Assembly (NCBI GenBank): GCA_026929865.2
Contig: CM049397.1
Span: forward strand, 4,038,001 to 4,102,000
Direction of reading: 5' to 3'
DNA length: 64,000 bases
Source: Hyperoplus lanceolatus
Lineage: Eukaryota > Chordata > Actinopteri > Uranoscopiformes > Ammodytidae
Part shown: positions 1-14,513 of the stretch, piece after piece
How positions within the stretch are numbered: position 1 is the first letter of the stretch
How the letters are laid out: each line of letters opens with the position of its first letter
Position numbers and translations under genes: made by a program
The notes under the pieces: model-generated
The model's input: the letters and a program-made list of their open reading frames with translations, nothing else
Told to the model about the DNA's origin: nothing
The model's database searches: none

Positions 1-774
1 TGGCAACGTCCTCCTCCCGCCCGTCTATCACTCTCCCTTTTAGCTTTTCTTCATTGCATTCTCTTTTTTTTTTCTTTGATGGTTCAGCGCCGTTATTAGT
101 CATTATGACGACAAATAACTGTCTCAAACAAGGCTCCCGCTCCCCTTCCCTCACCTGGAGGGATAGGCTTCTCAAATCGCGTTGCTGCGCCACACTGGAA
201 TCTGCGACCAATACGGATGTGTGACCATAGAGCCTGCACGTGTGAACTGAAAATCGGACTGGGTGTGCGACCACACCAAAAGTAATAAAAGTGATACAAA
301 CTATATAAGAACGTCTTTCTTTGCACTGATGGTCTCGTTTGCTGTAAACCTGCAGTGTGTAGAATTTTGGGTTTTATTTCCTAGCAGATTTTGTAGAAAG
401 TAATTATAATATCCATAAGTACATTTAATTTAGTGCATAATAGCTGAACATTTTTTTTAAATTATAATCTTTCCCTTAGAAAGGGTCTCATATGTGTCCA
501 TATTTCTGCATATTTTGGACCAAGGCCTAGTGCCGCCATCTTGAAAGTGTCATAGTTGGAATGTCATCAGGTGCATTGTTTAAAATTTAGAATTGTTCTT
601 ATCCTTGAAGGCCACTGTAGCTTCTGTTATTATTCTAAAGGGTTGGGGTTACCCAGGGAGCGTTGCATTCTAGAACTTTCTAGAACTTTCTTGATGATGT
701 CATATTACACACTGCACCTTTAAAGGTAATTTATGACTATCAGAGGAAACATGAGACTGTTTAAAAGATATTTA

Positions 775-1122
<348 letters not shown>

Positions 1123-1850
1123 TCAAAATATGTGCACTGACCATGGTGCACAGTGCTTGTAGAATTGGTTCTCAACATTTTATCAGCTGTTGACAGGTTT
1201 TCTGATTAAAACCCTATCCCACCATCAGTGGAATAACGAAGAATGTGTCCACCTCTGTCTCACTTCTCGATTGTAACGTTTCCTGTGTCTGCCCCTACAA
1301 TTCTGAGAATTTACAGAAGCAACGGTGGCCTTTTAAGGACAAGAAGCTAGATACTAAAGATGAGCTCATCCACCACTGCCTCAAGTCTTTCCACAATATC
1401 AAGTGATGAGTTGAAGATAGATTTAGTTATTTATTCTATAGTACTTCTTCTTTGTCTTCCAACAGGTGCATTTCCCAGGACACCTACTATACTGTAAACA
1501 GTGCAAAATCAAAATACAGTGCAAAATCAAAAGCAAATGTTCCCATTTGAGATGCTGGAACGGTAGAATGCTGATGGATTGAGTTTTATTTGAATGAAAA
1601 AAAAAGACTAAAATGATTTACTGAAAATCAAAATAGTTGCTTGCACGTTGTCTATTGACTAATTCAATTGATCACGTATTTGTTCCATCTGTATCACACA
1701 CGCTTTCTCATGTTTTTATAATGGACATCTGTAACAACTCAAGCAAATGACAAGCAGAACGCAGCTAATCAAAGTCAGTTTTTGCAGGTGGAGAAATATT
1801 ACTCATTCCAGTGTGGACCGAGTCATGTGCAGCAAAATGCATGGGACTTA

Positions 1851-2893
1851 GGCCCCCCAACCCTTTTCACAAACCCTTTTTTTTTTTCACCCTTTTTAAG
1901 GTTTTTTCACCCTTTTCTCCTTTAGAGGGAAACGTAAAAAAAAAAAACTCTTAACCTATAAATGGTTTAATGTTTAGTTTTTTTTTATTTAAATCTAATT
2001 TTAATATATTTTAAAAAAAATACTTTCCACCATCCTCTGTTTGGAGAGGAGTTACCTCCTGCAAAACACACGGAGCAAGTGAGGGGCAAAAGATCTAAAA
2101 AAAAAAAAGTGTCCCTTCTCTCCCAAAACGGCCTCCTCCCTCTGTTCTGTATTTTAATATATTTTCTAAGTTTCGGAAAAGAGGCGAAAGAGTTTCTCTT
2201 CCGTCTTCTTTGTTTAAGGCGACGAGTCCCGACGATCTAAATCTGATCCCTGAAAAAAGCGGCGGGACCCCCACCCTTTCTGAAAATTGAATTTTTTCAA
2301 CTTGAAATCTCAAGCGTCGGGGGGTGTCCACCCACCCACCTAACGTTTTTCCAGTGCTAAACGCCGGCTGTGGGCGGGGAGGCCTCTATTGTCACTGTTA
2401 CGACCGCCGTTAGTTTAGAGGGAGAACAAGAAGAGGAAAAAACTACAAACCATATTGAATTGTTATTTTTTTTTTTTATTTAAATCTATATTTTAATATA
2501 TATTTAAAAAAAATACTTCCACTCTCTGTTTGGAGAGGAGTTACCTGCCTTAAAATAATTGAGAAGTGGGGGGAGGTGTGCAGAAAGATCGGGGGAGAGG
2601 AAACTAATAGTGCCGCCTGGCCTCCTCCACAAACGGCTCCCTCCTCCCTTTCTTAAACGGCTTAAAACCTGGATTCACTTCGGCGCGTGTCCACTTAGCG
2701 TTTTCCCAGCTCATAGCTTTTCAAGCGTTTCACCTTTTTTTCAAAGTTTGGATTCCCTTTTTGGTTTTTGGGGAGGAAAAAGCAGTAAGCGGCCGCCTGT
2801 GCAAATAGGTGGCCCCTATTTGAGAAAAGGCGGCCCCCACCGCCTTGAAAAGTGAAACTTTTTCAACTTGGGAATCTCGACGGCCGCTGTGTT
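1851..2893. repeat. Extra segment in copy A: rearranged Harbinger-like repeat pieces
   Basis: This sequence is absent from copy B, which runs straight from gggactta to cttaaaagg. It contains two direct copies of an AT-rich segment ending in tttggagaggagttacct (about 1978-2055 and 2467-2545). It also contains a diverged inverted match (about 2100-2340) to the interior of the neighbouring Harbinger-like element (about 3045-3240), sharing the reverse complement of gaagacggaagagaaact. Around 2660-2735 there is a variant of the element's end (gcgtgtccacttagcg). It appears to be a nested or rearranged relative of the neighbouring MITE, gained by A or lost by B. The open frames across it are repeat-derived and not genes. 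Confidence 0.6.
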
Positions 2894-2920
2894 CTTAAAA
2901 GGCTTACCTGGATTCATTTA

Positions 2921-3622
2921 GGGCCCGTGCCCACCCAGCGCCTTTCCCACAAGCGCCTTTTGCTCAGCGTTTTTTTTTTTCAACCAAAAGTGGGAAAAAA
3001 GGGTAAAAAAATAATTTTTTTCAAGCGTTTTTTGTCTTTTTGTGCGGCCGCCTCGAGATTTGCAAGTTGAAAAAAGTTCAACTTTGCAGAAAGGCGGTGG
3101 GACGTCACCGCCGCTTTTTTTCAAAGGGCCAATCAGATAGTAGATCGTCGGGCATCGTCGCCTTGGCAACAAGGAAGACGGAAGAGAAACTGCTTTTTTC
3201 CGTCTCTGTTTACCCGAAACTGTACGAAAATAGAGACTTAAAATGACCAGGAACAGAGGGAGGAGAGCCCGTTTGTGGGAGCAGATTAGGCGAACACTTG
3301 ATTAGCTGTATTTTTTATCTCCTACGGATCGTTTCATGCGCACACGTCAGCCTACAACTTGCTCCGTCTGTTTCATAAGACTACTCATATTAAAATGTAA
3401 CGATTTAAATAGAAAACAGCAAACCTAAACAGTTAAACCAGTGTTGATAGGTCTGACTTACAGGTGACGATCAGCATTTTTTCTCCCCCGATCACAGCAC
3501 TCTCTCTCCCAGCTCATAAAACGCTTGAAAAAGCGGTCGAAAAAAAAAACGCTCAGTAGACACACTCCCGAGCGCACAGCCAGCGTTTAACGCTGGGAAA
3601 GGCGCTAGGTGGGCACGGGCCC
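2921..3622. mobile_element. Harbinger-like non-autonomous element (copy A)
   Basis: Terminal inverted repeats are visible: gggcccgtgcccacc at the left end and ggtgggcacgggccc at the right end. They are flanked by TTA on both sides (2918-2920 and 3623-3625). A TTA target-site duplication is typical of PIF/Harbinger transposons. There is no transposase frame, so it is a MITE of about 0.7 kb. The matching element at 38667-39451 sits at the same site in the duplicated block. The family name is inferred from the TSD and end structure. Confidence 0.7.
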
Positions 3623-4802
3623 TTATTAGATTAAACCAACAACAAAGTGACAAAAGGCATGATGATATGCTGTCCACATTATTGCAGAAGTTAACAGGTT
3701 TGAAATGACTGCAGTTGAACAAACTCTTTCAAAATCAAAACAGATTACACACTCCCACACACTGTCCTCTGCTTCACCTGTGCTTCCAGTCCAACGGTGA
3801 CCTCCATCAAGGCAAATTAGCTTAACTGCCAGTTGCGCAGTACGGAAGCAAGCAACAGTCCACACTTGAGAAAAAAAAACTGTACCAAATGAACTCTTGT
3901 CATACAGACTAAAAATCCCGCAAGATTAAACATAAAAACTACAGGAAGATTTGTTTTTCCTTCATAAACTCCTATCTTAGCAATAGGATGTTTTTCTCCT
4001 GGCAATTTATAAAAAAAAAATGATCAAAAACACTGAAAAGCAGACGAGCATTTACAATCTAAATGAGCCGTCTTTCTCCTCAGAGCTTAGACAAGGCGAA
4101 GGCACCTCTCAGTAGCTACCACTTACAGCCCACTCCTTTTTAACATGAACCAACTAAACCCTCGGCGTGCTATTAGTGCACTTCCATTGTTGGTAGGAAT
4201 AGTGAACTGTTAAGTGGAGGGGGGCTGTCTAGGGGACTTGGATCTCTCATGTGAGGAGGCAGAGACAGGGACACGGCTTGGAGTGGTTAGAAGCCGACAT
4301 GAGTTTTAATGAGAGCCAGCCACACAAAGGAAATGGCACAACGATTTGTCTGTGGCTACCTTCACTTAGACAGACAGACAGATAGACAACACACACACAC
4401 ACACACACACACTGTCTTATGGCAAGTGTATAAAGGGAAGTGCGTAAGTCGAGGGGTCTTCTGTCTTTCTCTTTGATTATTTTTACACTGACTTAATCAT
4501 GCCAGGTCAGAAGTTGGCGACACTATTTACAAGTCAAACACCATAGAAGAACATTGTGAGCCACATTGAGCATCGTCTTGAGCGGCACCGGCTAAATGAA
4601 AGTGGACCGGGAAATGGCAAAAGCAAACACCAAAGCAGAGCAGTAATGTTGTAAATAAAATATGGTTTTTTACTGGCACGGCATCTCACTAAAACATAAA
4701 CGCTTTCATTTTAATCTATGCAGTTGTCTGTACCGGCACAGTGAGGCTGAGGAATTGTCGAGATTCAACTGAGAAAATTCCGAGTTGGGTTACAGCCCTA
4801 GT

Positions 4803-4807
<5 letters not shown>

Positions 4808-4847
<40 letters not shown>
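4808..4847. repeat. (GT)20 microsatellite, copy A
   Basis: An uninterrupted GT array of about 40 bp. The same locus in copy B (40621-40720) has about 50 units, so this array changed length after the duplication or differs between haplotypes. A shorter CA array at about 4389-4412 is also present. Confidence 0.95.
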
Positions 4848-4850
<3 letters not shown>

Positions 4851-5360
4851 TTTTATAGGGTGTGGGCTTGGTCTGGTGGAGTCAGTCCACACTGACTCTG
4901 CCGGATCGAAGAGGCCTTGATTAAGCAGATACAGAAGAGCTTAGAGAATAGAATGGATCGGCTCACCTTTTGCCCTGAATTTAGACCGTGGCACAAGTGC
5001 TTGATCTACCAAAGGTAATAGACTTCCTCCTTGAGGCTACACAGAGAATCTTCACCCTGCTCTCAGGCAACAAATGGCAGCATTCTTTCTGCTCCATCGT
5101 TGTGTTTTGTGGTGTCTTTCATTCAGCAAATCAGGCAGAAGCCAACATCCTCTGGTATAGTCCGCATCAACACACACTTCATTCCAGACTATTCAATACT
5201 GCAGCTGTTTAACCACAATCATATCTGGTGCTAGACCTTATTTATTCAATATAAATGAATCCAGTGAGGGTTTTTAATCTCTCCATTAAATCATTAAAAT
5301 GTCACAAGATATGGAAAAATGCTACTCGTGCTCAATGTAGGATCTTCAAGTGTCTTATTT

Positions 5361-6158
5361 AGGGATGTCCATGGTTAACTGGTTAACCGTTAAGAAGATC
5401 TTTAACCGGTTAATGCTAAAGGTTAAACGGTTTAAAAAAATTAAATCATCTTAATTTCTCTGAAATGGACTCTTATTTTGAAATATGTAAAACAAACTGG
5501 GAATGCATAGTGCCAACTGTCGGTAAAGAATGAAAAGAGTCGTGTAGGCTATATAAACTTAGCCTTCTTGAGGTGGATGCTGTCCTGCATCTATCACCGT
5601 CTCAGTGAGTGTGAGAGAGTGACAGACAGGCAGTGAGTGCCCTTGCACAGACACAGGGGGTCTGCCATGCTTCGTGTGCTCGAAGGATCAATAGCGAAAA
5701 ATCTGTCATAAACAAAAGCGTAAAGTACTGTTATGCAGTACTGATAACGTTGAAGCTTATCAATACCACGGTCTTTCAAGAAATGTTGCCCCCGTGCTCA
5801 GTACTACTTGGCACCGGGTTTTGGTAGGCTACCCATCCCCTAAGCCTGTGTGTGTGTAAATGTCACTTTCAGTCACTTATTTCACTTTCTGCTCCTACAA
5901 TAGCATATTAGACCTCTTCTCACAACAGACAAAGGTGCCATGTGAATATCAAAATGCAGGCATTTAAATTGCCTACTGGTGTCCCTGATTGTTTTTAAAT
6001 TAATATGCAGGTCCTTGGAACAAAAAAGGTCGGGAGCCCTGCTATAATGTTTCACGTATTTCACTATAAATAGGCTACATTAAATCTTAACGGTTAACCG
6101 GTTAATAACCGTTAATTCTTGTGGTTAACCGGTTAAAGCAATTCTAAATGGCCATCCC
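5361..6158. mobile_element. hAT-like non-autonomous element (copy A)
   Basis: It begins agggatgtccat and ends atggccatccc, which are inverted repeats, each followed inward by palindromic ggttaaccggttaa motifs. An 8-bp direct repeat, TCTTATTT, lies at 5353-5360 and 6162-6169. An 8-bp target duplication is the hallmark of hAT transposons. Three extra bases (cac) separate the right end from its repeat here but not in copy B. There is no transposase frame. Confidence 0.72.
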
Positions 6159-7021
6159 CACTCTTATTTTATCTGACCATCAGTTCAAAACACAACACCA
6201 ACTCCCAGAGGCTAGCCTGGCAAGACAATCCTGATCTCCGGGAGATGCCCTAGCCCTATCTGTTAGTGGAAAGCAGCCCCTGATTGGTTCATTGAGTCAT
6301 CAATCTAACCTCCAGTCAGACTTGGCCCTCCCCATTTTGCATCCTCGACCCTGATTGGTTAGTGTATTATTTGACGCCAAAATGGAATCGACGCAATTTG
6401 CTTATGAGATATGGCTGGTCTCGACAGGCTACCCCTAGACTGCCTTGTTTCAACTAAATTAGAATAATTATATCGCACAAGCACTTTATACGATGCAATT
6501 TGTCAGTGAGAGTAAGTTGAAACTTAAGTTGTTTTAGTTCACTTTAAAGATATAAGCCTGCCGCATGTTGCACACATACGCTGAGATGACTGCGAGATCA
6601 GAATTGAAAATATACAACTCGCTGGAGCTCTGGCTGCACACACTGATTAGATAAAAACTGTGGTCGAGTGTCAAGGTAAAAAAGACTCCAGAAACTTGTG
6701 GTTGCAGTGTGAACACAACCTTCAAGAGGAATACAATACAGCCTTTCAAACTTAAGGGCAGCAACCTCTACAGTTTCACGCCTGTGGTTGTTATATTGTT
6801 ATTGATAAAGAATGGATCTCAGCATAGTTCATTGAGGGTGAAAATCATAGTAAACACTTTGTGTCAGCTATCTATGAGTAACACCAAGTAAAATTTGATG
6901 AGCTTCAGTATTTCTTAGTTGGATCTTTAAGTTTATTGCAACACAAGTCTGACACTGGCTTACCGTTGCTTGAAGTAACATGTTTTATACAGATATGTAT
7001 GTTCGAGGTCAGAAGGAATTA

Positions 7022-7165
7022 GGGTGGCTGTGGCTGAGCAGGTCTACCACTGATCACAGGGTTGGTGGTTCGATCCTGTCGAGGTGTCCCTGGGCAAGAC
7101 ACTGAACCCCCAAAAGTCTCCCAATGGCTGCTGACGTTGGTTTATGAGTATCTGTGAATGGGTGT
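7022..7165 (+). mobile_element. tRNA-derived SINE
   Basis: The head has RNA polymerase III promoter boxes: an A box (tggctgagcagg, about 7032) and a B box (ggttcgatcct, about 7067). The body, with tgtccctgggcaagacactgaaccccc, matches the common teleost tRNA-derived SINE pattern. It is not a functional tRNA because the cloverleaf is incomplete and a SINE body follows. The 3' boundary is approximate. Confidence 0.75.
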
Positions 7166-10100
7166 AGGAGAGACAAAACAATGTAGTAAGATAAAGGATG
7201 GACATTTCTCTTTCATTACTATCAGGGGAGTCTGGAACATCTTCAAAGTCCCATCTGATATTTTCCCTCTGGCACCAGGGACTCCCAAAGGTAAGCACGC
7301 CAACTGTAAAGGACTCTGAATGTTCGCATTGACGTGGTAGTCAACTTTTTATCTCAAACATTTTTAAGCGATAAAATACTCGTAAAAATATTTGGGATAA
7401 TAATTTTTTTTATTAACTCATAAAGTAAGTTATACAGGAAGATTGCACATACAGTACCTGATTGGGGCATGGTGACAGTAGTTAACACTGAAATACTAAC
7501 GTTTCTTTGAATGGACTACAGTCTTACACTTTTGCTAATAAGGCAACATACCTAGCTGAACTGTCATATCTCTTCAGGATATTTTGATTCAATGACACTA
7601 GAAAACTCCTCCAAATATATCTCATGTGTACAACAGGAAAATGCCAAAAATGTTGTGTTTTACTGTCTTAACAAGAAAAATAACTGCGTCAGTTGCTTCA
7701 GAAAGTTCCAGAACAATGACACGTGTTGAAGTTTAAGTGACAAAGCCCTCAGGCAGCCACAGAAATAAAGGCTCCTTTCTGTCAGGAGCAAAGGATATAT
7801 GTGTGACATGGTTACTGAGGCAGTAAGATTGCAGAAGGCAACGGTTGATTTGGTAGACCACAGTTTCATTATTGACAATAAGCGTTGATTTCTTTTTAAC
7901 AATGACCATGATTGTTCCCCAACCTTGATCCAACCAAGAGATCATGAACCTTTACCAAACTCATTGTCGTTGTTATGCATACACCTAACATCATAGTGGT
8001 GTAGGTGGTTGTGTTAGTGTTTTTGAAGAAACTTACCAATGATAAAATCCTACCCAAATGGCTGGATGTCAGATCACAAAATGCCCATTTCTGTGTGGTC
8101 GATTACCAACTATAGATTCAGTATTGTTGCTTCATTCATGGGACTTGTTCAACCGTGTCGCCTAGAAGTTTTCAATAGTACTTAATTGTTTTTATAATTA
8201 CGTTGTGGTGACAAATGTTGTAATTACTGCCTGGACAAAAGGCAGTGCAATGTCTAGACTTTCACACCAGAGACTAAGGTTTTCCTATCAGAATCATGTT
8301 TGAAGTTTTGTATTACGTAAAACAAAGCACTTTCTCTAGAGCCGTCAGCTACCAAACATAACCATAAAACGTATAATAATTCAGCAACTGTTAATTTTTA
8401 AATTGCATGATGAAATTTTTGGGAAGTACAAATTAAATACTTTGTCAATGATATTTCTACAGAAACATTCATAGTGTCAACTTTTGTTAGTTACACATGT
8501 TTCTTCTCTTTCACGTAAGCAGAACACTTGCAGAAAACTTAAAACGTTCTGCTTGACACTGCCCCTTATAATATATTCACTGCTGCAAGTTAATTCTAGA
8601 TGAAAATCATTTCCAGGAGACGGGGTCGGATCAGGGCCTGGACCATTTCCAGTTGATTCAGTTTAAACCATTTGGGAGAAAGCAGAACTGAAATCACTGA
8701 TACCATGATGTGTCAACCACATGATTACATTGTGTCACAAAGCTGCAATGCTCATAAATAGATTGATTGCAACAGATTTAAGGAGCCTTCCTCTAACTGA
8801 ATATCCAGTTTCATGCTGTATTTCGTCCTGACATAGTGTCTTGCTTCCATCAGATCTCAGCATTCTGTTATGCTGCTGCCGAGGCTCTGTAACTCTGCCT
8901 TCTTTAATGATTCATGAGGGCCAATTTCCTCACCTAGTCAAGCTATTAGGATCTTGCCAGCAGCCTGAGCTTGAACAATAGCTCTGCACTTGTCTTGCTT
9001 TCCTTTTAGCAGAATCATATTACTCGGTTTTAATTTTAATAGGACCGACGCCACATGCGCAAAGCTCCGCACAGCACATGTTTCTTTGAAAGACAACAGG
9101 GTGCATCCAATTATTCTGACAAAGACTTACTGTTGTAGAAGTGTGCATTGATATCGAGAGACACACCTCAATAATGGCAATGCTGGGACTGTTTAGAAAG
9201 CTTTCTTCAGGTTTGCTCTCAGACTCTGTGTGGATCCTTAAACACCTAGCGAGAGAAAGGAGAGGAAGCAGGTAATTGATCCAAACAAGGCATGACACCA
9301 TGTAATCATGGTGAAATTTGGAGCCAATAAAATCACATGAAGGAGGGCAAAGACTGCCAAAGCAGCTCCCTAATGGCTGCTTTATGTCATATCAATACCG
9401 TTGTCTCCCTCATGCACCGGCTGTACAGACAGAGTATACAGATCCAATTATTGCTTCGAGACCACAGGAAAGATCGTGAAATGTAGAGTTGAGTCATGGA
9501 TGGTGTACCTAATGGGTATGGTTTAAAATTTGAACCATTTCTGATTGATTAATTACACCCATTCCCGCGTTGTGAGACCACTAATGTGTTTCTGCCATGG
9601 AAAACCACCCCTTCCACTGTATTATAATGATTAAAATAGAACTCTGAAGCCATGAGATTGTCTCTCAAAAAGTGTACCCGGGCTCAAAAATGTAAACAAC
9701 ACCGAAAACATAGTAAAAAAACAAAAACAAAGGAGCCCATGTTACAAAGAGATGCAAATGGTAGTCAGAAATTCTAGCTGAATTAAAAGCCCCAAGACTT
9801 CAACTCTTGAGATTTGCCAGTGCATAGTCTGTGCTTGTGCAATCTTTTTGCATCAATCATTCTAATGGTGATCTGGGTCTCAACAAGGTGCTGATGAGCT
9901 GCAACAATGATGGATATTTAGATCTGGTTCCTAATGTGCGGCCTCATCTCGCCTGATGGTAACAGATAGGCTTGAGGTGTCGTTGACGATGGGTATTTTT
10001 CTTGGGAAGACCTCTGTTATTGACTGAATATGGGATTGCAAATAACAGTGTGTAATAGAGGTGGCTCAAAGCAAGACCTTTCGGTGCAAAAATCCACTTT

Positions 10101-11285
10101 CATTTCATTCTACGTACAACAAATGTGCAGGATAGAATGTGAATTGGTGTGAATTTCTAATATGTATATGCCTGAAGATAGCAGCGGTGCTGCTGATAAA
10201 ACACCAAAACATGTCAAAAACAATCAACTAGCAGGGTCTGCCGCAGTTCCAATCAGCAGGCTTTGACATCCGGAGGCAGCGCCTCTAATGCAGGCAGCAT
10301 TGTTCGGTTCTGCGCACAGAGAAACAGCTTATAGGGCTGACAAGCACAACTGTAAATTGGGAGTAGGTGATGCTGTGTGTAGTATAGTATAGTAGCACAA
10401 TACATTTGTTTCACTATATCTACCGTAGTGCTTTACATGGTCACACGTCCAGCCAGCCAACACTTAATAAATCTGATCTTAAGTTTCACATAGCTAAATA
10501 GTACACCCTATTTAAGTATTTGCCATACACGTTTTGTTACAGGAATATTTTTGTTGGAGGCAAAGTAAGGTCTGATTTTTTTAACTGCACAGTGGCAGGA
10601 TTAGCTTCGACTCAAAAAACACATGTGTTATCCAATCTTGGTTATGGCAAAAGTCAGCAGTGATAAACATGAGCAAACGGCAACATACAAACAGTATTCT
10701 CTAATTCAAAACCACCCACTAACCCAACCTTAAAGGTTACGCATATTGTGCACATTTTCAGATTCAAAATTGTATTTTGGGTTTCTATTCAAAACTGATG
10801 TCATGCTGTAGTGTCAAAAAAGCCCTTTATATTTCTCAAAGTGCCCTTGCTGAATCTCCTCTTCTCACCTCTTCTGAAACGCTCCATTTTTTGCATTTTG
10901 CATAATATGAGGTGACCTTTTAAGGATAAGGCCGTCAACAAATTCCAAATTCTTATATTCTATTTTGTCATATCTCATGAAACACCAATGTTTACAAGGT
11001 GTTAGCAGGTCTCTCTATACTTTCTTAATTCCCTACCCTGTGAAAGGCAACGAACGGGCCCAAGTCCATTTGTTCCTATTGAAGACATACATTTTTAAAT
11101 GGAGATCAAAGGTATATTGTTTCATATCAAGTGTACTCTGTGTAATAGGCTTCCTCTAAAAGCTGGGCACAAGGGTTGAATGGATCTGGGGAAAATATTC
11201 TATTGCGATTTTTTCTGACAGACTTTGTGATTGTGATTTGATTCGTTATATCATTTTTCAAAGGGAACTTCAGCAGGGAGAGAGG

Positions 11286-11416
<131 letters not shown>

Positions 11417-12626
11417 CACCTATCAATCGCAAGATGCAGCCTGTGGCCATAACACTCAAGCCTGGTCCTTTAATGTAGTCAAGCAATGTTCTCTCTGATG
11501 ATGAGGTAAACATGTGTAGGAAAATATGCTGTTTGCAGGGAGCCAATCTACACTTAAAAGTCATTATTAATGAAGTGTACGGGTGAGAACTATTTAGGTG
11601 TGGCCTTGGGCGGCCAGCTTGGTAGAGTTTGTTTTTATCTTACTGAGTGAGGTTATGTGTCATGGTGTTCATTACATCAGTGCATTTGTGAGACCCTTTT
11701 CATAGAGAGCATGTGTGAAATAGTAGCTAATTTAAATAGACTGGTACATCACTGTTTTCACTTTACTTTTTAGACATTCACTTGGCAGTGGAGACAATAT
11801 TTCAGAACCGCTTATGTACTGTAAGTTGGTCAGCTTTCCTGGTATACAAGGAGTACACATCTGAGAAGGCCGCAATGCATACATTTGTAAAAACCCTGAC
11901 GAGAGACTAGCCTGAGTCAAAAACACTGCATAAAGTAGATCCCAATCTTAGCCTTCAAGATTTTCAAATTGCATTGTTTAAACTGCAATCTTGATCTGAA
12001 ACCAATTAATCATTCTGCCCTAATGGGCAATGCAATTTTTAGCAAACATTTCAAACGTACAGCACATCTATATGTGTGGGCCTATTTTCAGCAGTGGATT
12101 TATATACATTTGTTGTTCTATGAGCATTAAAGGCAGGATATGCGGGATTGCGTAAATAAAGTACAGTAACAACACTCAATATGGAAGGAACATGTCAAGC
12201 AACGCTGACTGATTATTTTTTTAAATCATTCTGACATAAATGGAACACTGTCATGGTATTAAGATAGATATTAAACGTGGGCTTCTTGAGATTTGTTTTT
12301 TTAATTTCATTAATTGAAAATATGGCAAATACAGAATATCACTCGAATCAAAGCTGCTGCTTAAAGGTGCACTATGCAGTTTCAGGGGAGGGACATTGAT
12401 TACATTTGCAGAGCCTACAGTTAGTTTGCAAAACTACTGTAATGCTAATCAATGAAGGAAGGTGATCTTAAAAATAAAGGTCAGATGTTCATACATATTT
12501 TTCAGCACAGACACGTAATCCATCATTGTGGAAACAGTGTCCGTCCTGACCTGGAAATCCAGCTTTCAAGGTACACACTGTGTCTGGAATGTCATCAGAT
12601 GAGCCTCTGATGCCGGTCAGAGAGGG

Positions 12627-12629
<3 letters not shown>

Positions 12630-12669
<40 letters not shown>
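12630..12669. repeat. (AG)20 microsatellite
   Basis: An uninterrupted AG array of about 40 bp. Confidence 0.96.
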
Positions 12670-12673
<4 letters not shown>

Positions 12674-13676
12674 AAATACTGTGACAGCACTCTGGGTGAT
12701 TCTCCTGTGATATGGAAACATTTTTAGCGAACTCAAGACGAGGGGAAGTCATTTAAATCTGACTGCCTGCCAGCTCCTTTGAGACCAGGCTTCTATAATC
12801 CTCTGTGAAATATCTCAAACCCAGACTTGTGCTGCCATGAAATTAAGTTAATTTTCATGTAAATGCTTCCAACGAGAGTCCCATTTTAAAGTGCAAAGAC
12901 CAATCTCTCAGTTAATCATGGTAAGAGCGCGCCTGCCCTATTTATTCAAATGTAATCCGATGTGTCACTGATCTCTGCACAACAAAGTTTTTATTTTTGC
13001 TTTCATCATATCAGTCATCATCATTCACAATGCAAACATTATAAAATTAAAAATACACAGCATTTATGACATTTATAGGCTGCATTGAATTGATAACTGC
13101 ACTGAAACGGATGTTTCCAGTTGCTTCATTATTATGAATGTCATGTGTAGAGAGATAAAGGCAGTTCCAGATAGAGTGCTCCCCTTCCATTTTGGTCCAG
13201 TGGCCTTCAAGAGCACATCCCACACAGTCATGCTTCCTTCTGAATAATTTCCCCCTTCTTTTAATATTGTTATGAACTAGATCCTTAATTGAAGTGGGGA
13301 AAACAGCGGTATAGTTCTGAAGTGCACAGTTACAAACAAAGTAAAATCTGTCCCTTAAATCTGTCCCAATGACACTAAGCCCCCCAAGCACAAGGTGATT
13401 TTAGAGCAGATAGAACCTGTACCTGCTGAATTTGAATCTTGGAGAAGCCACCGCATTGAATCAAGCTGTGAAAATACTTTGTGAAAGTAGTAGTACTTTA
13501 TATGGCTGCCAAATACAGACAAATCCAAAATGTAAAAAAATCATATTATTTACTAGACTTATGTTCATTTACTCCTTCTTTATTTAACCTCGAAAGATCA
13601 ATTGAGGGGTGACCCTTTTTTACAATGACGTCGAGTTTGTACAGATACACAATATACAATGAGAATACATAACAAG

Positions 13677-13678
<2 letters not shown>

Positions 13679-13709
<31 letters not shown>
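13679..13709. repeat. (AC)n microsatellite near the LINE 3' end
   Basis: An AC array of about 15 units within the 3' part of the L2-like element. L2/CR1-group elements commonly end in short simple repeats. Confidence 0.9.
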
Positions 13710-13712
<3 letters not shown>

Positions 13713-13762
13713 ACAACAATTTAAAACATTCATAGATCAATTGGAATGAAAGAGACAATAGC

Positions 13763-14501
13763 CTAATTAAAACAGTTACAAGTGTAGAGGGGCTGATTCA
13801 AAATAATAATTTTAAATTGGTTAACAGTTATTATGAGTGTATTTATTTTAATTGCATGCTGTAGGCTGTTCCAGGAGTCAGGGGCACTATGGCTAAAAGC
13901 GGTTTTACCAAGCCCAGACCAGGCATAGGGAACATATAACATGAGCATGTCAGTTGAGCGGGTTTGATAAAGCCCATCTGAAATAAGCAGCATTTCTGTC
14001 AAATAGAGTGGTAGCTTTCCAGTCAGAGCTTTATATATAAAAATATGCAAATGTGCATCACATCTCTCCTTAAGGGAGGACCACCCAACCTTTTCATATA
14101 AAACACAATGGTGTGTATCATAAGCATCTCCTGTGATGAATCTAAAAGCAGAGTGAAATACAGAGTCTAGGAGTTTAAGGCATGAACGAGATGCATGCCG
14201 ATAAACCACATCACCGTAATCAAGGACAGACATAAAAACTGCCTCAATAATCCTTTTCCTACTGAACAATGGAAGGTGGCTTTATTCTATAAAAATATCC
14301 AATCTTTTGTCGCAGACTACAGACAAGATCTTTTATGTGAAATGTAAAAGAGAGTTTTTCATCTATCCAGATGCCAAGATATTTATATTCAGTGACTCTT
14401 TCAATATGAGATCCATTATTTGTGTGAATAATAAGATCATTAAAATGTGTAATTCTTGCTCTGGAAAAACACATATTTTGTTTTTTCTGTATTAAGGACA
14501 A
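13763..14501 (-). pseudogene. LINE ORF2 fragment: C-terminal part of reverse transcriptase
   Basis: Two overlapping open frames (14501-14259, then 14269-13763) are joined by a frameshift. The first has the post-palm region (EYKYLGIWIDEKLSF), a standard LINE RT motif. The second has the thumb and C-terminal region, with VLDYGDVVYRHA and PDSWNSLQHAIK, seen in L2/CR1/Rex-like ORF2 proteins. It belongs to the element at 13565-16265. Confidence 0.82.
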
Positions 14502-14513
14502 GCCTGAGATCCA

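Noticed and set aside
1206-1406. A 66-codon open plus-strand frame without ATG, ending FHNIK, present also in copy B
   Set aside because: The second copy is only the duplication, and there is no domain, splice site or start. A frame of this length is expected by chance.
7027-7095. Possible tRNA gene on the plus strand
   Set aside because: The boxes belong to a SINE head; there is no complete cloverleaf.
13047-13391. 114-codon minus-strand frame as a gene
   Set aside because: No family resemblance, no splice or promoter evidence, and ordinary intron-like composition.
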